Of a DNA stretch of 64,000 nt, positions 34,704 through 45,614 are shown one piece after another; within the stretch, counting starts at the first letter, position 1; every line of letters begins with the position of its first letter. The position numbers and the translations under genes were made by a program. Under the pieces are notes generated by a model, which made no database searches, was not told the origin of the DNA, and saw only the letters and a list, made by a program, of their open reading frames with translations. This DNA comes from Actinomycetales bacterium. GTDB lineage: Bacteria; Actinomycetota; Actinomycetes; Mycobacteriales; Micromonosporaceae. The stretch is from contig PKFB01000041.1 of the NCBI GenBank assembly GCA_002919305.1, positions 1-64,000 of the forward strand, written 5' to 3'.

Positions 34704-37700
34704 TCATGAGGCGGCACGACGCCGTCCCCCACGGCGGACCCGCCGAGCGCTCTCAGCCACCGCCTCGTCCTGCTCTCCTCCAACCCGGTCCGTGGTGTCG
34801 TTCGCCTCCTCATCCGTGGCGGACACGGCTGTCTCGTCGCCGTGGACAGCGGCACCACCTCCGGAGGACACGATCCCTTCGGGAACCCCGCTAACAAGAA
34901 CTGACTCATCCTGTGCAGCGGCGACGGTCAACCGCCCGTTGGCTCCCTGGGTAACGGACGCCTGCTCGGCCCCCGCCTCCCCGGTCTGGGTGGGAACGTG
35001 CCCGTTCGTGCCGGCCACGCCAGCGGTCTGAGCGCTCGTGGCCTGACCATTGGCTTGGGCACCGTTGGCCTGAGGTTGAGTCGTCGACTTCTGCACTGAG
35101 GCAGCAGTCGCTTCGTTGGACTGGGACGACCGGCGCCGGCTGGACCGGGATCCGTCCAGCAGCATGTCCGTGTGGATGATCACACCACGGCCCTTGCAGT
35201 GTTCGCAGGTCTCGCTGAACGCCTCCAGCAGGCCCTGCCCCATCCGCTTCCGGGTCATCTGGACCAGCCCAAGCGATGTGATCTCTGTGACCTGGTGCTT
35301 GGTTCGATCCCGCCCTAGGCACTCGGTGAGGCGTCGCAGCACCAACTCCCGGTTGGACTCCAGCACCATGTCGATGAAGTCGATGACGATGATGCCGCCG
35401 ATGTCGCGCAACCGGAGCTGGTGGACGATCTCCTCAGCCGCCTCCAGGTTGTTGCGGGTGACCGTCTCCTCCAGGTTTCCGCCCTGTCCGGTGAACTTTC
35501 CGGTGTTGACGTCCACCACGGTCATCGCCTCGGTGCGGTCGATCACCAGGTGACCGCCGGAAGGCAGGTAGACCTTGCGGTCCAGGGCTTTAAGCAGCTG
35601 CTCGTCGATACGCAGCTCGGTAAACAGATCCGTCGGGCCGGTGTGACGCCGCAGCCGCCCCACCAAATCCGGGGAGACGTGAGCCAGGTAGGGCTCCACC
35701 ATGTTCCAGGCCTCATCGCCCTGGATCACCATCTCCCGGAAGTCCTCATTGAACAGGTCCCGGACCACCTTGATGACCAGGTCGGGCTCCTCGTACAGCA
35801 GCGCCGGAGCTCCACCCTTGGCGGCCTTCTGCTGGATGCTCTCCCACAGCGCCTGCAGCCGGACCACATCCCGGGACAGCTCCTCCTCGGTGGCCCCTTC
35901 GGCGGCGGTCCGCACAATCACACCGGCGTTCTCGGGCACGAGCTTCTTCAGGACCTCGCGCAGCCGCTTCCGTTCGGTGTCGGACAGCTTCCGGCTGATG
36001 CCGGACGTATTGCCGTTGGGCACATAGACCAGATGGCGCCCTGACAGCGCGATGTGGCTGGTCAGCCGCGCACCTTTGTGGCCCACCGGGTCCTTGGTGA
36101 CCTGCACCAACACCGAGTCCCCGGGCTTGAGCGCCTGCTCGATCGCGCGGCCTCGGCCCTCCAGACCCGTCAGGTCCCAGTTGACCTCACCGGCGTAGAG
36201 CACCGCGTTACGCCCGCGCCCGATATCGATGAAGGCCGCCTCCATGCTGGGCAGGACGTTTTGGACCTTGCCCAGGTAGACGTTCCCGATCAGGGACGGG
36301 TTGCTCCGCTTGGCCACGTAGTGCTCGACCAGCACCCCGTCCTCAAGCACGGCGATCTGGGCACGTTCACCGTTGTGCCGGATCGCCATGACCCGGTCAA
36401 CGGCCTCACGGCGGGCCAGGAACTCCGCCTCGGACAGGATCGGTGGCCGGGTACGCCGCTGCTCACGGCCGTCCCGGCGGCGTTGCCGCTTGGCCTCCAA
36501 CCGGGTGGAGCCGGCCAGTCCCTGGACCTCATCCATCCCGGTACCGCGAGGCTCCCGAACCCGGACAACTGTGTTGGGAGGATCATCCGGCGCCGGTTCG
36601 GTGTCAATGGCCGTGCCCCGGCGGCGACGACGACGGCGACGACGAACGCTGCTGATCTCCTCCACGCCTTCAACACCGGACAGGAGCTGCTCCCCGTGAG
36701 ACTCGGTGTCCGGGTCGGTGTGAGAGGTGTCAGAGCCCATGCTGGGTTCGGAGATCTCCACCGCTTCCTGAGGAGCGGTCTCCTCGGTGACCTCCTCTTC
36801 GACGCTTTCGCCGCCCCTGCCGCGTCCGCGACCCCGGCGGCCCCGGCGGCGACGTCGACGCGTCACCGTGATGTCCGCACTGTCGGTGTCGTCGACGCCG
36901 TCGAGCCCTTCCTCGCTGTCGGACGGCTCGGATGTGTCCTCCAGCTCCTCCGGCGTTTCAAGCTCTTCGCGGCCGGTCCGGTTCTTGGCGCCTCGTTCCG
37001 CCCGTGTGTCCCCCACCGAGCTGGTCTGATCGGACTCCGCCGTTACCTCGTCATCGGCCGACGATTCGTCAACGGGTGCCACCGACGCTGCGCGCCGAGA
37101 ACGGGAACGTCGACTCGTACTGGTGGGCGTCGGCTCCTCGAAGTCCTCCGACGGTTCAGGAGGCGAGAGCGGTTCAGGCGCCATGAACAGCGCCGGGACC
37201 GGGGCGGGTCGACGTCGAGTCGGCGGCGTTGGAGGTTCAGGTTCGGGGGTCGGTACCGGCGGAATCGTCACCACCGGGGGTGGTGGCGCGTTGAAGACCG
37301 GTGTCGTTGGTGTTTTGGGAACCTGAGGCGCCTCAAAGACTGGCGTACCCTCATCCTCGCTCTGCCTGCGCCGACGTCGAGTACGAGCGGTTGGGGATGT
37401 CGTTGGCTGCTCCGAAGCCGACGTCTCCCCCTCAACCCGGGAAGGTGAGGATTCGGCCTGTGTTTCTGATTCGGACCCTTGAGCAGACAGGTTAGGTTCG
37501 TTCGTCGGAGACGACTCCATCTGTCCGGTCGACTCCGAAGTGGCAGCAGTACTGCGACGACGGCTCGTACGAGTGCGACGCGCGGGCTTCTGATTGGTGG
37601 ATCCCGCGGTGTCGATATTCGCGTTATCCGTGTGAGTATCTGCTGTTTTATCTGTAGACCCGTTGGCGGTCTCGGTCACCGGCACCACGCCGGCGTCCGC

Positions 37701-37727
37701 GCCGCCCGTGGGCTCGTTGTCGAGCAT
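34704..37727 (-). CDS. rne: Ribonuclease E/G family endoribonuclease
   Basis: About 1007 residues. A long disordered N-terminal half (~1-450) is rich in Pro, Glu, Ser and Arg, with runs such as [18 protein letters not shown]; this placement of the disordered part before the catalytic core is usual in actinobacteria. The core holds an S1-like region ([25 protein letters not shown]), the DNase I-like catalytic part with [12 protein letters not shown] and IVIDFIDM, and the zinc-link CEHCKGRG, then another disordered tail. It processes rRNA and tRNA and starts mRNA decay. ATG at 37727 (MLDNEPTGG) has GGAG ten bases upstream. Confidence 0.95.
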   Translation of the reverse strand: MLDNEPTGGADAGVVPVTETANGSTDKTADTHTDNANIDTAGSTNQKPARRTRTSRRRSTAATSESTGQMESSPTNEPNLSAQGSESETQAESSPSRVEGETSASEQPTTSPTARTRRRRRQSEDEGTPVFEAPQVPKTPTTPVFNAPPPPVVTIPPVPTPEPEPPTPPTRRRPAPVPALFMAPEPLSPPEPSEDFEEPTPTSTSRRSRSRRAASVAPVDESSADDEVTAESDQTSSVGDTRAERGAKNRTGREELETPEELEDTSEPSDSEEGLDGVDDTDSADITVTRRRRRRGRRGRGRGRGGESVEEEVTEETAPQEAVEISEPSMGSDTSHTDPDTESHGEQLLSGVEGVEEISSVRRRRRRRRRGTAIDTEPAPDDPPNTVVRVREPRGTGMDEVQGLAGSTRLEAKRQRRRDGREQRRTRPPILSEAEFLARREAVDRVMAIRHNGERAQIAVLEDGVLVEHYVAKRSNPSLIGNVYLGKVQNVLPSMEAAFIDIGRGRNAVLYAGEVNWDLTGLEGRGRAIEQALKPGDSVLVQVTKDPVGHKGARLTSHIALSGRHLVYVPNGNTSGISRKLSDTERKRLREVLKKLVPENAGVIVRTAAEGATEEELSRDVVRLQALWESIQQKAAKGGAPALLYEEPDLVIKVVRDLFNEDFREMVIQGDEAWNMVEPYLAHVSPDLVGRLRRHTGPTDLFTELRIDEQLLKALDRKVYLPSGGHLVIDRTEAMTVVDVNTGKFTGQGGNLEETVTRNNLEAAEEIVHQLRLRDIGGIIVIDFIDMVLESNRELVLRRLTECLGRDRTKHQVTEITSLGLVQMTRKRMGQGLLEAFSETCEHCKGRGVIIHTDMLLDGSRSSRRRSSQSNEATAASVQKSTTQPQANGAQANGQATSAQTAGVAGTNGHVPTQTGEAGAEQASVTQGANGRLTVAAAQDESVLVSGVPEGIVSSGGGAAVHGDETAVSATDEEANDTTDRVGGEQDEAVAESARRVRRGGRRRAAS

Positions 37728-37867
37728 ACGGACGTTCTCCAGTTCCGCCGTCCCCGGGCGCGGTGACGCTGCCACGCAGGGACGGTCGCGTTATCAGGCG
37801 ATCCATGTGGACCGCATAAAGTCGTCCTTCCCCGGAGCGGGGTCCCCCTGACCCCACCGCCGGACCG

Positions 37868-38686
37868 TCAGGCTGACGGCGTGCCGGTGAGGGCCCCGTC
37901 GCGATCCGCCTGAAGCGGGTCGATAATCGCCCCCTGCTCGGTGAGCGCCCCTTGGGCGATCCGCGCCACACGGGGCGGCACCGGCGGCTCCAGGTCGGCC
38001 ACCACGCGCAGTCCGGCCAGGACCTCATCGGGTCGTACGGACGGTGTGACGTGCCGTACGACAAGCTCGAGTATCGCACATGTGGTGTCGGATTCCCCGG
38101 AGGGCGCCACGTCGGAGGCCGCCGCGCCGGTCATATCTGACATGATATCCGACTTACCTACCACCGTCGCTCTCACGACTGGGGCCCGGGCGTCCAAGGA
38201 GCGTCGCCCCTGCTTGGTCAGTCGTTCAACCGGCACTTCAGAAGCGGCGAGGAACGCGTCAACCGCCTGGCGGAGCCGCTCCGGCTCCACGCCCGACAAT
38301 TCCACCCGCCAGTGGGAAACCTGGATTCGATCGGCGAGGCTGGCTGTCTGCGCCTCAACCGCCTCTATGACGTCCAAGCCGGGTGGAAGCACGTGATCCA
38401 GCGCGGTACGCAGCTCCTCCGGTTCCATTCGGGCCTGCAGGGCAAGCTCCGCGTACTCGGCCTCGCTGGCCACTCCGGTTGGAGCCGCACCGACGTAGGA
38501 GATCCGGGGATGCGGACTGAAACCCGACGAGTAGGCGATCGGGATCTGAGCCCGACGAACCGCGCGTTCCAGAGCGCGTGCGAAGTCTCGATGGGAAAGG
38601 AACCGAAGCCGGCCCCGCTTGGCGTACCGGATCCGGATCCGCTGTACCACCGGTGCCGCCGGTTCCCGGTCAGGACGCGGGGTCAT
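37868..38686 (-). CDS. TIGR03936 family (DUF2344) radical-SAM-associated protein
   Basis: About 272 residues. RIRIRYAKRGRLRFLSHRDF and ALERAVRRAQIPIAYSSGFSPHPRISY are the family signature. It accompanies the TIGR03960 radical SAM protein; in some bacteria the two are one polypeptide. The ATG at 38686 overlaps the upstream stop by four bases (ATGA); a longer frame to 38767 is discarded. The C-terminal ~90 residues are variable. The biochemical role is unknown; the fixed place before rne/rplU suggests an RNA- or ribosome-related modification (inference). Confidence 0.9.
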   Translation of the reverse strand: MTPRPDREPAAPVVQRIRIRYAKRGRLRFLSHRDFARALERAVRRAQIPIAYSSGFSPHPRISYVGAAPTGVASEAEYAELALQARMEPEELRTALDHVLPPGLDVIEAVEAQTASLADRIQVSHWRVELSGVEPERLRQAVDAFLAASEVPVERLTKQGRRSLDARAPVVRATVVGKSDIMSDMTGAAASDVAPSGESDTTCAILELVVRHVTPSVRPDEVLAGLRVVADLEPPVPPRVARIAQGALTEQGAIIDPLQADRDGALTGTPSA

Positions 38687-40617
38687 GCGCCGCTCCGCAC
38701 AGAGATCAAAGGAAGCAGCTTGGCACCGGTGGGGCCGACCTGAATCTCGGTACCCATCGAGGGGCACACGCCGCAGTCGAAGCAGGGGGTCCAGCGGCAG
38801 TCGTCCTGTTCCACCTCAGCCAAGGCGTTCTGCCAGTCCTCCCACAGCCATTCCCGGTCCAGCCCGGAGTCCAAGTGATCCCACGGTAGAACCTCGTGCT
38901 GATCACGTTCCCGCATGGTGTACCACTCCAGTGACACACCCAGCGGTGTCAGCTCGGCCTCGCAGGCGTCCACCCAACGCTGGAACGAGAAGTGTTCGCT
39001 CCAGCCGTCGAATCGGCCACCCTCGGCCCACACGCGCCGGATCACTCGTCCTACTCGACGGTCACCCCGGGACAGCAGGCCCTCAATCAGCGACGGTTCG
39101 CCATCGTGGTAGCGGAATCCGATGGCGCGCCCCAGCGAACGATCCGCGTTGATCGCCTGCTTGAGCAGCTTCAGTCGCCGATCAATGGTCTGCGGGTCAG
39201 TCTGCGCCGCCCACTGGAACGGAGTGTGCGGTTTGGGCACGAACCCACCGATCGACACCGTGCAACGGATGTCCTTGGAACCGGTCGCCGCCCGCCCCGC
39301 CTTGATGACCTCGTGGGCGAGCCGGGCGATCTGCACCACGTCTTCATCGGTCTCGGTGGGCAGACCACACATGAAGTACAGCTTCACCTGCCGCCATCCC
39401 CGCGTGTAAGCGGTGACCACCGTGCGGATCAGGTCCTCCTCGGTGACCATCTTGTTGATCACCCGTCGGATCCGCTCGGAGCCGCCCTCCGGCGCGAAGG
39501 TCAAGCCGCTCCGCCGGCCGTTGCGGGACAGTTCCTCGGCCAAGGTCACGTTGAACGCGTCCACTCGGGTAGAGGGCAGCGACAGGGACACGTTCTCCCC
39601 GTCGTACCGATCAGCCAACCCGGAGCAGATGTCAGCGATTTCGGAATGGTCGGCTGACGACAGCGACAACAGACCGACTTCGCTGAAACCGGACTCCCGC
39701 AGCCCGTTGTCGACCATCTCACCAATCGTGGTGATCGAACGCTCCCGCACCGGACGGGTGATCATCCCGGCCTGACAGAACCGGCAGCCCCGGGTGCAGC
39801 CTCGGAAGATCTCCACCGCGTACCGCTCGTGCACCGTCTCCGCCAGCGGCACCAGCGGCTTCTTCGGGTACGGCCAGGAGTCCAGGTCCATGGTGGTGCG
39901 CTTGTGCACCCGGAACGGAACGTCCGGGCGAGTGGGGACCACCCGTTGAATCCGACCGTCGGGGAGGTAGTCGACCCGATAGAACCGGGGCACGTAGATG
40001 GCTTCGGTACGCGCGAGCCGCAGCAGCAGCTCCTCACGCCCGCCGGGGCGTCCCTCTGCCTTCCACTCCCGGACGATGTCGGTGATCTCTAGAACGGCTT
40101 CCTCGCCATCGCCGAGGACAGCGGCGTCGATGAAGTCAGCGATCGGCTCGGGGTTGAACGCGGCGTGGCCACCGGCGATGACGATCGGGTGGGTCTCGTC
40201 CCGTTCAATCGCGTCGAGCGGGATACCAGCGAGGTCCAGCGCGGTGAGCAAGTTGGTGTAGCCCATCTCGGTGGCGAACGACACCCCGAGAATGTCGAAG
40301 TCACCCACCGGCCGGTGCGCGTCGACCGTGAACTGCGGGACACCGTGCTGGCGCATCAGCGCTTCGAGATCCGGCCAGACCGCGTAGGTGCGCTCGGCGA
40401 GTACATCTGGCTGCTCGTTGAGGATCTCGTAGAGGATCTGGATCCCCTGGTTGGGGAGTCCTACTTCGTACGCATCGGGGTACATCAAACACCAGCGGAC
40501 TGTGGTGGAATCCCAGTCCTTGGTCACGGCACCCAGCTCGCCGCCGACGTACTGTATCGGCTTTTGCACCTGATACAGCAGCGGCTCTAGCCGGTGGAAG
40601 ATGCTCCCCTTGCTCAT
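38683..40617 (-). CDS. TIGR03960 family B12-binding-type radical SAM protein
   Basis: About 644 residues. An N-terminal B12-binding-like fold (CLMYPDAYEVGLPNQGIQILYE, DILGVSFATEMGYTNLL) precedes a radical-SAM core with EIFRGCTRGCRFCQAG (C-x3-C-x2-C) and the MiaB-like ending. A C-terminal Cys cluster (CRWTPCFDCGVCPSMG) could bind another Fe-S cluster. Start MSKGSIFHRLEPLL at 40617 is conserved; 84 extra in-frame codons upstream are not. Coupled to the TIGR03936 partner by ATGA overlap. Function unknown. Confidence 0.9.
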   Translation of the reverse strand: MSKGSIFHRLEPLLYQVQKPIQYVGGELGAVTKDWDSTTVRWCLMYPDAYEVGLPNQGIQILYEILNEQPDVLAERTYAVWPDLEALMRQHGVPQFTVDAHRPVGDFDILGVSFATEMGYTNLLTALDLAGIPLDAIERDETHPIVIAGGHAAFNPEPIADFIDAAVLGDGEEAVLEITDIVREWKAEGRPGGREELLLRLARTEAIYVPRFYRVDYLPDGRIQRVVPTRPDVPFRVHKRTTMDLDSWPYPKKPLVPLAETVHERYAVEIFRGCTRGCRFCQAGMITRPVRERSITTIGEMVDNGLRESGFSEVGLLSLSSADHSEIADICSGLADRYDGENVSLSLPSTRVDAFNVTLAEELSRNGRRSGLTFAPEGGSERIRRVINKMVTEEDLIRTVVTAYTRGWRQVKLYFMCGLPTETDEDVVQIARLAHEVIKAGRAATGSKDIRCTVSIGGFVPKPHTPFQWAAQTDPQTIDRRLKLLKQAINADRSLGRAIGFRYHDGEPSLIEGLLSRGDRRVGRVIRRVWAEGGRFDGWSEHFSFQRWVDACEAELTPLGVSLEWYTMRERDQHEVLPWDHLDSGLDREWLWEDWQNALAEVEQDDCRWTPCFDCGVCPSMGTEIQVGPTGAKLLPLISVRSGA

Positions 40618-40875
40618 AACCGTCCAGCCTACGCGGCTCGTGCGGCGGCCTTCCCACCGCGCCGGCATCTGCACATCCCGCCTCGACGTCGTCGGATCCA
40701 GACGCGCGGCGGTCCCTGACGTTACACCAGCACGGATACCGGCCGCTTCGGTGGTCAAACTGTGATGTATCGATTCGTACATCGATATGGCGGCCACGTG
40801 TTGATGCACCCACCTCAATTCACGGTACGCCCGCGCGCGTCTCGACGCCCGCCTCAAGGGTGCTGCCACGCGCCT

Positions 40876-40908
40876 GCTTGGGGCGTCCCGTGGCGGGACG
40901 CCCCAAGC
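40876..40908 (-). terminator. Long hairpin after ileS
   Basis: GCTTGGGGCGTCCCG and its exact complement form a 15-bp perfect stem with a TGG loop. It lies 45 bases beyond the ileS stop on the minus strand, before the TIGR03960 gene. Confidence 0.75.
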
Positions 40909-40929
40909 GGTTACCTCTCCTGTCAGACA

Positions 40930-40959
40930 CGTCCTGCTCAGACGCGTCCTGCTCAGACG
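40930..40959. repeat. 15-bp perfect tandem duplication at the ileS 3' end
   Basis: CGTCCTGCTCAGACG occurs twice head to tail; the second copy contains the ileS stop codon, so the duplication added sequence just beyond the gene. A partial third copy precedes it. Confidence 0.85.
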
Positions 40960-43900
40960 CGGTTTACCTGGACGCGGATCTCCTCCCCGTCACCGACCTC
41001 ACCGGCGTACCCATCGTCACTGGTCGCCCCGAACACCACCGAGGTCGCCAGAGTCTCCCGCGCGATGAAGTCCTGGTGCGTCTGCGCCGCCGCCGTCACC
41101 TGCTCGGAGGCCTGGAGGGTGAGGGTGATCCGGTCGGTGACGTCCAGCCCAGCCTCTCGACGGGCCAGTTGCACCACCCGGATCACGTCACGGGCCAGTC
41201 CTTCAGCCGTCAGCTCGGGGGTGACCGTGGTGTCCAGCACCACGGCGCCTTCACCACCGGGCAGTGGCGCCGACCGCAGCGCCCCCTCCTGCTCGGTGAC
41301 CACGAACTTCAGCTCGTACTCGCCCTCGACCAGCTCGATGCCACCGGCGGTGACGACTCCGTCGGTCACCGACCACTCGCCCCGCTTGACGGCGCCGATC
41401 ACCTTCTGGGTGTCCTTGCCCAGACGTGGCCCAAGCGCCCGCGGCACCACGGTGAGCACCCGCTGGCAGTAAGAGCCGACGTCTGGGGTGAAGGTCACCT
41501 GCTTGACGTTCACCTCGTCGGCGACGATCCCAGCGAAGGGTTCCAGCGCCGCCGCGTCAGCGGTGGCGACGGTCAGTGACGGCAGGGGCAGGCGTACCCG
41601 CAGCCCGTTCGCCTTACGCAGCGACAGCGCCGCCGAGCACACCTCGCGCACCGCGTCCATCGCCGCCACCAGGTCGTGGTCGCTGGGGAACGCGGACGCG
41701 TCCGGCCAGTCGGTCAGGTGCACCGAACGCTCCCCGGTCAGGCCACGCCAGATCTCCTCCGTGACCAGCGGGGCCAGCGGCGCCGCCACCCGGCACAGGG
41801 TCTCCAGCACCGTGTACAGCGTGTCGAAGGCGTCCCGGTCCCCCGTCCAGAACCGGTCCCGGGAGCGACGCACGTACCAGTTGGTCAGGGCATCCAGGTA
41901 CGTGCGGATGGAGCCGCAGGCGCCGGAGATGTCGTAGGTGTCCAACTGCTCGGTGACCCTGCTGACCAATTCCCCGGTCTTGGCCAGCACGTACCGGTCC
42001 AGCAGGTGCTCAGAGTCGGTCCGCCACCGCGCCTGGTAGCCCTCCGCGTTGGCGTACAGCGCGAAGAAGTACCAGACGTTCCACAGTGGCAGTAGCACCT
42101 GCCGCACCGCGTCCCGGATCCCGTTCTCGGTCACCGACATGTCGCCGCCGCGCAACACCGGTGCGCTCATCAGGAACCAGCGCATCGCGTCCGACCCGTA
42201 CAGGTCGAACATCTGGTAGACGTCCGGGTAGTTGCGCAGGCTCTTGGACATCTTGCGGCCGTCGTCGCCGAGCAGGATGCCGTGGCTGACGCAGTTGCGG
42301 AACGCCGGACGGTCAAACAGCGCCGTGGCCAGCACGTGCATGGTGTAGAACCAGCCCCGGGTCTGGCCGATGTACTCCACGATGAAGTCGCCCGGGTAGT
42401 GGTTCTCGAACCATTCGCGGTTCTCGAATGGGTAGTGCACCTGGGCGAACGGCATCGACCCGGACTCGAACCAGCAGTCGAGCACCTCGGGCACCCGCCG
42501 CATCATGGAGCGCCCCGTGGGGTCGTCTGGGTTGGGACGGGTCAGCTCGTCGATGGCGGGCCGGTGCAGGTCGGTCGGGCGTACCCCGAAGTCCCGTTCC
42601 AACTCGTCGAGGGAGCCGTACACGTCGACCCGGGGGTACTCGGGGTTGTCTGACACCCACACCGGGATCGGTGAACCCCAGAACCGGTTACGGCTGATCG
42701 ACCAGTCGCGCGCGTTCGCCAGCCACTTGCCGAACGAGCCGTCCTTGACGTGGCCGGGGATCCAGTTGATCTGCTGGTTGAGCTCGACCATCCGGTCGCG
42801 GAACTTGGTGACCGCCACGAACCAGCTCGACACCGCCTTGTAGATCAGCGGGCTGTCGCAGCGCCAGCAGTGCGGGTAGCTGTGGTTGTAGGTGTCGTGG
42901 CGGATGACGACGCCCCGCTCCTTGAGGTCCCGGATGATCACCCGGTTGGCCTCGAAGACCTGCATGCCCTGGTATGGGGGCACCTGCGCGGTGAAGCGGG
43001 CGTGGTCGTCGACCGTCACCACTGTGGGGATGCCCACGGCGTTGCAGGCGTTCTGGTCGTCCTCACCGAACGCCGGCGCCATGTGCACCGCCCCGGTTCC
43101 GTCCTCGGTGCTGACGAAGTCCGCCGCGATGACCTGGAAGGCGTTGGGGGTGTCGGCCAGGAAGTCGAACAGCGGTGTGTATCGCCGCCCCACCAGCTCG
43201 CTGCCTTTGAGGGTGCCGACTCGGACCGCGTCGCCGAACTCCTTGGCGTACGCGCCCAGCCGTGCCTCCCCCAGGATGTAGCGCTCACCGTCGCGCTCCA
43301 GCACCGCGTAGTCGATGTCGGGGCCGACTGCGACGGCGAGGTTGGACGGCAAGGTCCACGGCGTGGTGGTCCACACCAGCAGGTTCTCCCCGGTCTCCAG
43401 ACGCAGCGCCACGGTCAACGCGGGGTCCTGCCGCTCCCGGTACACGTCGTCCATCCGGGTTTCGGTGTTAGACAGCGGAGTCTCACACCGCCAGCAGTAC
43501 GCCAAGACCCGGAAGCCCTGGTAGATCAGACCCTTGTCGTACAGGGTCTTGAACGCCCACATGACGCTCTCCATGTAATTCAGGTCGAGCGTCTTGTAGT
43601 CGTTGGTGAAATCCACCCACCGGGCCTGGCGGGTGACATAGCGCTCCCATTCCTGGGTGTAGCGCAGGACGGAGGTCCGGCAAGCCTCGTTGAACTTCTC
43701 AATGCCTAGTTGCAGGACCTCGCTCTTGGTGGAGATACCGAGCTGTTTCTCCGCCTCCACCTCGGCTGGCAAGCCGTGACAGTCCCATCCGAACCGGCGT
43801 TCCACACGTCGACCGCGCATCGTCCGATAGCGCGGTACCACGTCCTTGACATAGCCGGTGAACAGGTGCCCGTAGTGGGGCAGGCCATTGGCGAACGGAG

Positions 43901-44072
43901 GGCCGTCGTAGAAAACGTACTCATTGGAACCGTTTTCGCCGGCGGGATGCCGCTCAACCGAGGCAGCGAAAGTGCCGTCGTCGGACCAGTACTGGAGTAC
44001 GCGCTCTTCGATCGCCGGGAAAGATGGATTGGCCGGCACACCACGTTCGGGGGCGTCCTTGGGGTACGCCAT
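40953..44072 (-). CDS. ileS: Isoleucyl-tRNA synthetase, eukaryote-like type 2
   Basis: 1039 residues. The HIGH-equivalent is [14 protein letters not shown] is intact in [13 protein letters not shown]; the editing domain follows the CWRCETPLS region. Features such as [20 protein letters not shown] and the LRNYPD ending of the KMSKS loop are those of the type 2 (eukaryote-like, usually pseudomonic-acid-tolerant) IleRS common in actinobacteria. The ATG at 44072 has GAGGAG about 11 bases upstream; an in-frame extension to 44192 lies in the T-box leader and is rejected. Confidence 0.96.
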   Translation of the reverse strand: MAYPKDAPERGVPANPSFPAIEERVLQYWSDDGTFAASVERHPAGENGSNEYVFYDGPPFANGLPHYGHLFTGYVKDVVPRYRTMRGRRVERRFGWDCHGLPAEVEAEKQLGISTKSEVLQLGIEKFNEACRTSVLRYTQEWERYVTRQARWVDFTNDYKTLDLNYMESVMWAFKTLYDKGLIYQGFRVLAYCWRCETPLSNTETRMDDVYRERQDPALTVALRLETGENLLVWTTTPWTLPSNLAVAVGPDIDYAVLERDGERYILGEARLGAYAKEFGDAVRVGTLKGSELVGRRYTPLFDFLADTPNAFQVIAADFVSTEDGTGAVHMAPAFGEDDQNACNAVGIPTVVTVDDHARFTAQVPPYQGMQVFEANRVIIRDLKERGVVIRHDTYNHSYPHCWRCDSPLIYKAVSSWFVAVTKFRDRMVELNQQINWIPGHVKDGSFGKWLANARDWSISRNRFWGSPIPVWVSDNPEYPRVDVYGSLDELERDFGVRPTDLHRPAIDELTRPNPDDPTGRSMMRRVPEVLDCWFESGSMPFAQVHYPFENREWFENHYPGDFIVEYIGQTRGWFYTMHVLATALFDRPAFRNCVSHGILLGDDGRKMSKSLRNYPDVYQMFDLYGSDAMRWFLMSAPVLRGGDMSVTENGIRDAVRQVLLPLWNVWYFFALYANAEGYQARWRTDSEHLLDRYVLAKTGELVSRVTEQLDTYDISGACGSIRTYLDALTNWYVRRSRDRFWTGDRDAFDTLYTVLETLCRVAAPLAPLVTEEIWRGLTGERSVHLTDWPDASAFPSDHDLVAAMDAVREVCSAALSLRKANGLRVRLPLPSLTVATADAAALEPFAGIVADEVNVKQVTFTPDVGSYCQRVLTVVPRALGPRLGKDTQKVIGAVKRGEWSVTDGVVTAGGIELVEGEYELKFVVTEQEGALRSAPLPGGEGAVVLDTTVTPELTAEGLARDVIRVVQLARREAGLDVTDRITLTLQASEQVTAAAQTHQDFIARETLATSVVFGATSDDGYAGEVGDGEEIRVQVNRV

Positions 44073-44079
44073 TGTTGGG

Positions 44080-44335
44080 TTGCTCCTCGTCGACACACGC
44101 TGTGGTGGTTCTCTGGCGTGCGAGGACGAGCCGATAGGGCCCGCGGTACCACCCCGCTTGACGGTCACGTGGTGAGGTGACCGCCCACTCATTGACCGGC
44201 TGTGACGGGCCGGACCCGTCCGGTTCTACTCAGGCTGACGCCTTTTCTTCCGGAGGCTCACCGGTGATGGCCGGGTCATCGCCTGTGCCCCCAAGGGTAG
44301 CCGAGCCGTCTGCACGCCTCACACTCAGTTCCGGT
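44080..44335 (-). promoter_or_regulatory. T-box riboswitch of ileS
   Basis: The invariant T-box sequence GGTGGTACCGCGG lies at 44153-44141 on the minus strand. Stem I upstream contains GGCCATCACCGGTGAGCC, where ATC (44268-44266) is the likely isoleucine specifier, followed by CCGGAAGAAAAGG as in actinobacterial ileS leaders. After the T-box, GTCCTCG (44133 downward) can pair with CGAGGA of the ribosome binding site (about 44090), so control is probably translational: uncharged tRNA-Ile frees the site. The outer limits are approximate. Confidence 0.88.
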
Positions 44336-44685
44336 GTCCTCGGGCCCGCCTGACCGGCGACACCGCATCTGCCGGAATAGTGCTCCACCGGCGATACCCT
44401 GGGGTGCCCCACGGCCCTGACGTCCGCCCCTGTCGGCCTTCCCTCTCCGACCCAGAGGTACGCGCGCCCGCCCGCCGTGGCGGCCGTGGCGATAGCGGAG
44501 GCGACCATGACGTCGTTGAGGCGTTCTGCGTGATCAGCGTCGAGATACGGGACAAGAACAGGACGATAAAAACGGAACAGAGCGAGACGCAAGACGCGAT
44601 TTTTAACTTTCCGCGATCACATAAAAGCGAAAGCGTTATATCCCTATTCGGTCAAATCACGCGCCCTGCCGGACCGCCGCTTCGG
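44336..44685. other. Region upstream of the T-box and the toxin-antitoxin remnant
   Basis: No gene is supported. A 120-codon minus frame runs across it into the T-box and is considered spurious. An AT-rich patch at ~44575-44650 sits between divergent units and probably holds promoters for both ileS (minus) and the antitoxin (plus). Confidence 0.4.
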
Positions 44686-44702
44686 CATACCATTCTGGTA
44701 TG
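44686..44702. promoter_or_regulatory. Operator overlapping the antitoxin start codon
   Basis: CATACCA-TTC-TGGTATG is a perfect 7+7 inverted repeat whose right arm contains the ATG at 44700. Position and shape suit autoregulation by a ribbon-helix-helix antitoxin. Confidence 0.6.
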
Positions 44703-44907
44703 GCCATGACCTTGCGTCTCCCTGGAGAGCTGGACCGGGCCGCCCGCGAGCTCGCCGACCGGCGAGCACCGCAGCCTGCACAGCTTCATTGTCAACGCGG
44801 TGGATGAATACGTCCGCCGTCATGGCATGGACGTGGTCGTCCGCCAAGTCGGCATGAGCCTCGCGGAACGGTATACGGAAGCGCTGGACCGGCTCGGGAA
44901 GTCGTGA
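44700..44907 (+). pseudogene. Ribbon-helix-helix antitoxin, frameshifted
   Basis: From the ATG at 44700 the frame reads MAMTLRLPGELDRAARELAD, an RHH (CopG/MetJ-type) antitoxin beginning. One extra base between 44757 and 44766 puts the rest in the next frame: EHRSLHSFIVNAVDEYVRRH...YTEALDRLGKS, ending at TGA 44905. Joined, this is a normal ~68-residue Doc-partner antitoxin. As it stands the original frame stops early. It overlaps the toxin start by GTGA. Confidence 0.78.
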
Positions 44908-45345
44908 GCGTGGTCTATTACCTCACGGATCATCACCTTCTTGAAATCGCCCGACTCGCGACCGGTGCCCAACCATTGGGCGTGACCTCGGTCTGCTGGA
45001 GTCCGCCGCTCAACGTCCGGCGTCTTTCATGTTTGGGCAGGAGCAGTACTCATCACTGCCAATGAGGCGGCGGCCCTCATGCACTCGATCGCGCGATTCC
45101 ATCCGCTGGTCGACGGCAACACGCGGCTCGCGTGGTTGGCCACGGCGACATTCTGTGAAATCAACGGCGCGTCCGTGATCACCAGCAATGACCAGGCATA
45201 CGAGTTGATCATGGCGGTGGCGGAGGGAGAACTGTCCGAGGTACACGACATCGCCAAAGCCTTGAAAGCCGCTGATCCGACTTCAGGAGCCACCGGCCTC
45301 CAAGATCAGCCTCCAAGGCGCGTGATCAGGCGTAATCGCGCGTAA
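44904..45345 (+). pseudogene. Doc/Fic family death-on-curing toxin, with two frameshifts
   Basis: The GTG at 44904 starts VYYLTDHHLLEIARLATGAQPLG. A shift near 44975-44983 is needed to read RDLGLLESAAQRPASFMFGQ, and another near 45049-45058 to read ANEAAALMHSIARFHPLVDGN and onward. The Fic signature HPLVDGN (45100-45120; Doc proteins have HPFxDGN-like) and the helix after it are intact. Doc proteins phosphorylate EF-Tu. With at least two frameshifts in the toxin and one in the antitoxin the module looks dead, unless the shifts are assembly errors. Confidence 0.8.
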
Positions 45346-45509
45346 TCACCAGCCACCGCGGTAGGTTCTTCCCGTCCCCGAAGGGCTTCCTCGTCTCCCC
45401 GGTGTCCGCCGCTTCAACGCCCATCGGTCCGGCCAACGCCTGCTCCATGAAGTACTGGGTTACTGGGTTCCCGTTTCGGCTCACCGCAGTGCCAAAGAGA
45501 CGTCAAAGA

Positions 45510-45541
45510 TTTCCGCCGGCGACTCTTGTCGCCGGCGGAAA
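45510..45541. terminator. Bidirectional terminator between doc remnant and phoD
   Basis: TTTCCGCCGGCGAC and GTCGCCGGCGGAAA form a perfect 14-bp stem around a TCTT loop. It separates convergent units and would serve both. Confidence 0.8.
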
Positions 45542-45614
45542 CCCAGTCAGCTGGGCGCATCCCCGAGGCCACGGCCAAGCCCGCAGCCGGGCCTGGGGCA
45601 GAAGAAGGGTTCGC

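Noticed and set aside
34555-34707. N-terminal extension of rplU
   Set aside because: The conserved L21 start is at 34554 with a good binding site; the extension overlaps the rne terminator.
36054-37448. 464-codon plus-strand frame opposite the RNase E N-terminus
   Set aside because: Open because the opposing gene is low complexity; no motif or binding site.
44230-44592. 120-codon minus-strand frame upstream of ileS
   Set aside because: It overlaps the T-box stem I, has no clear ribosome binding site and no recognisable family.
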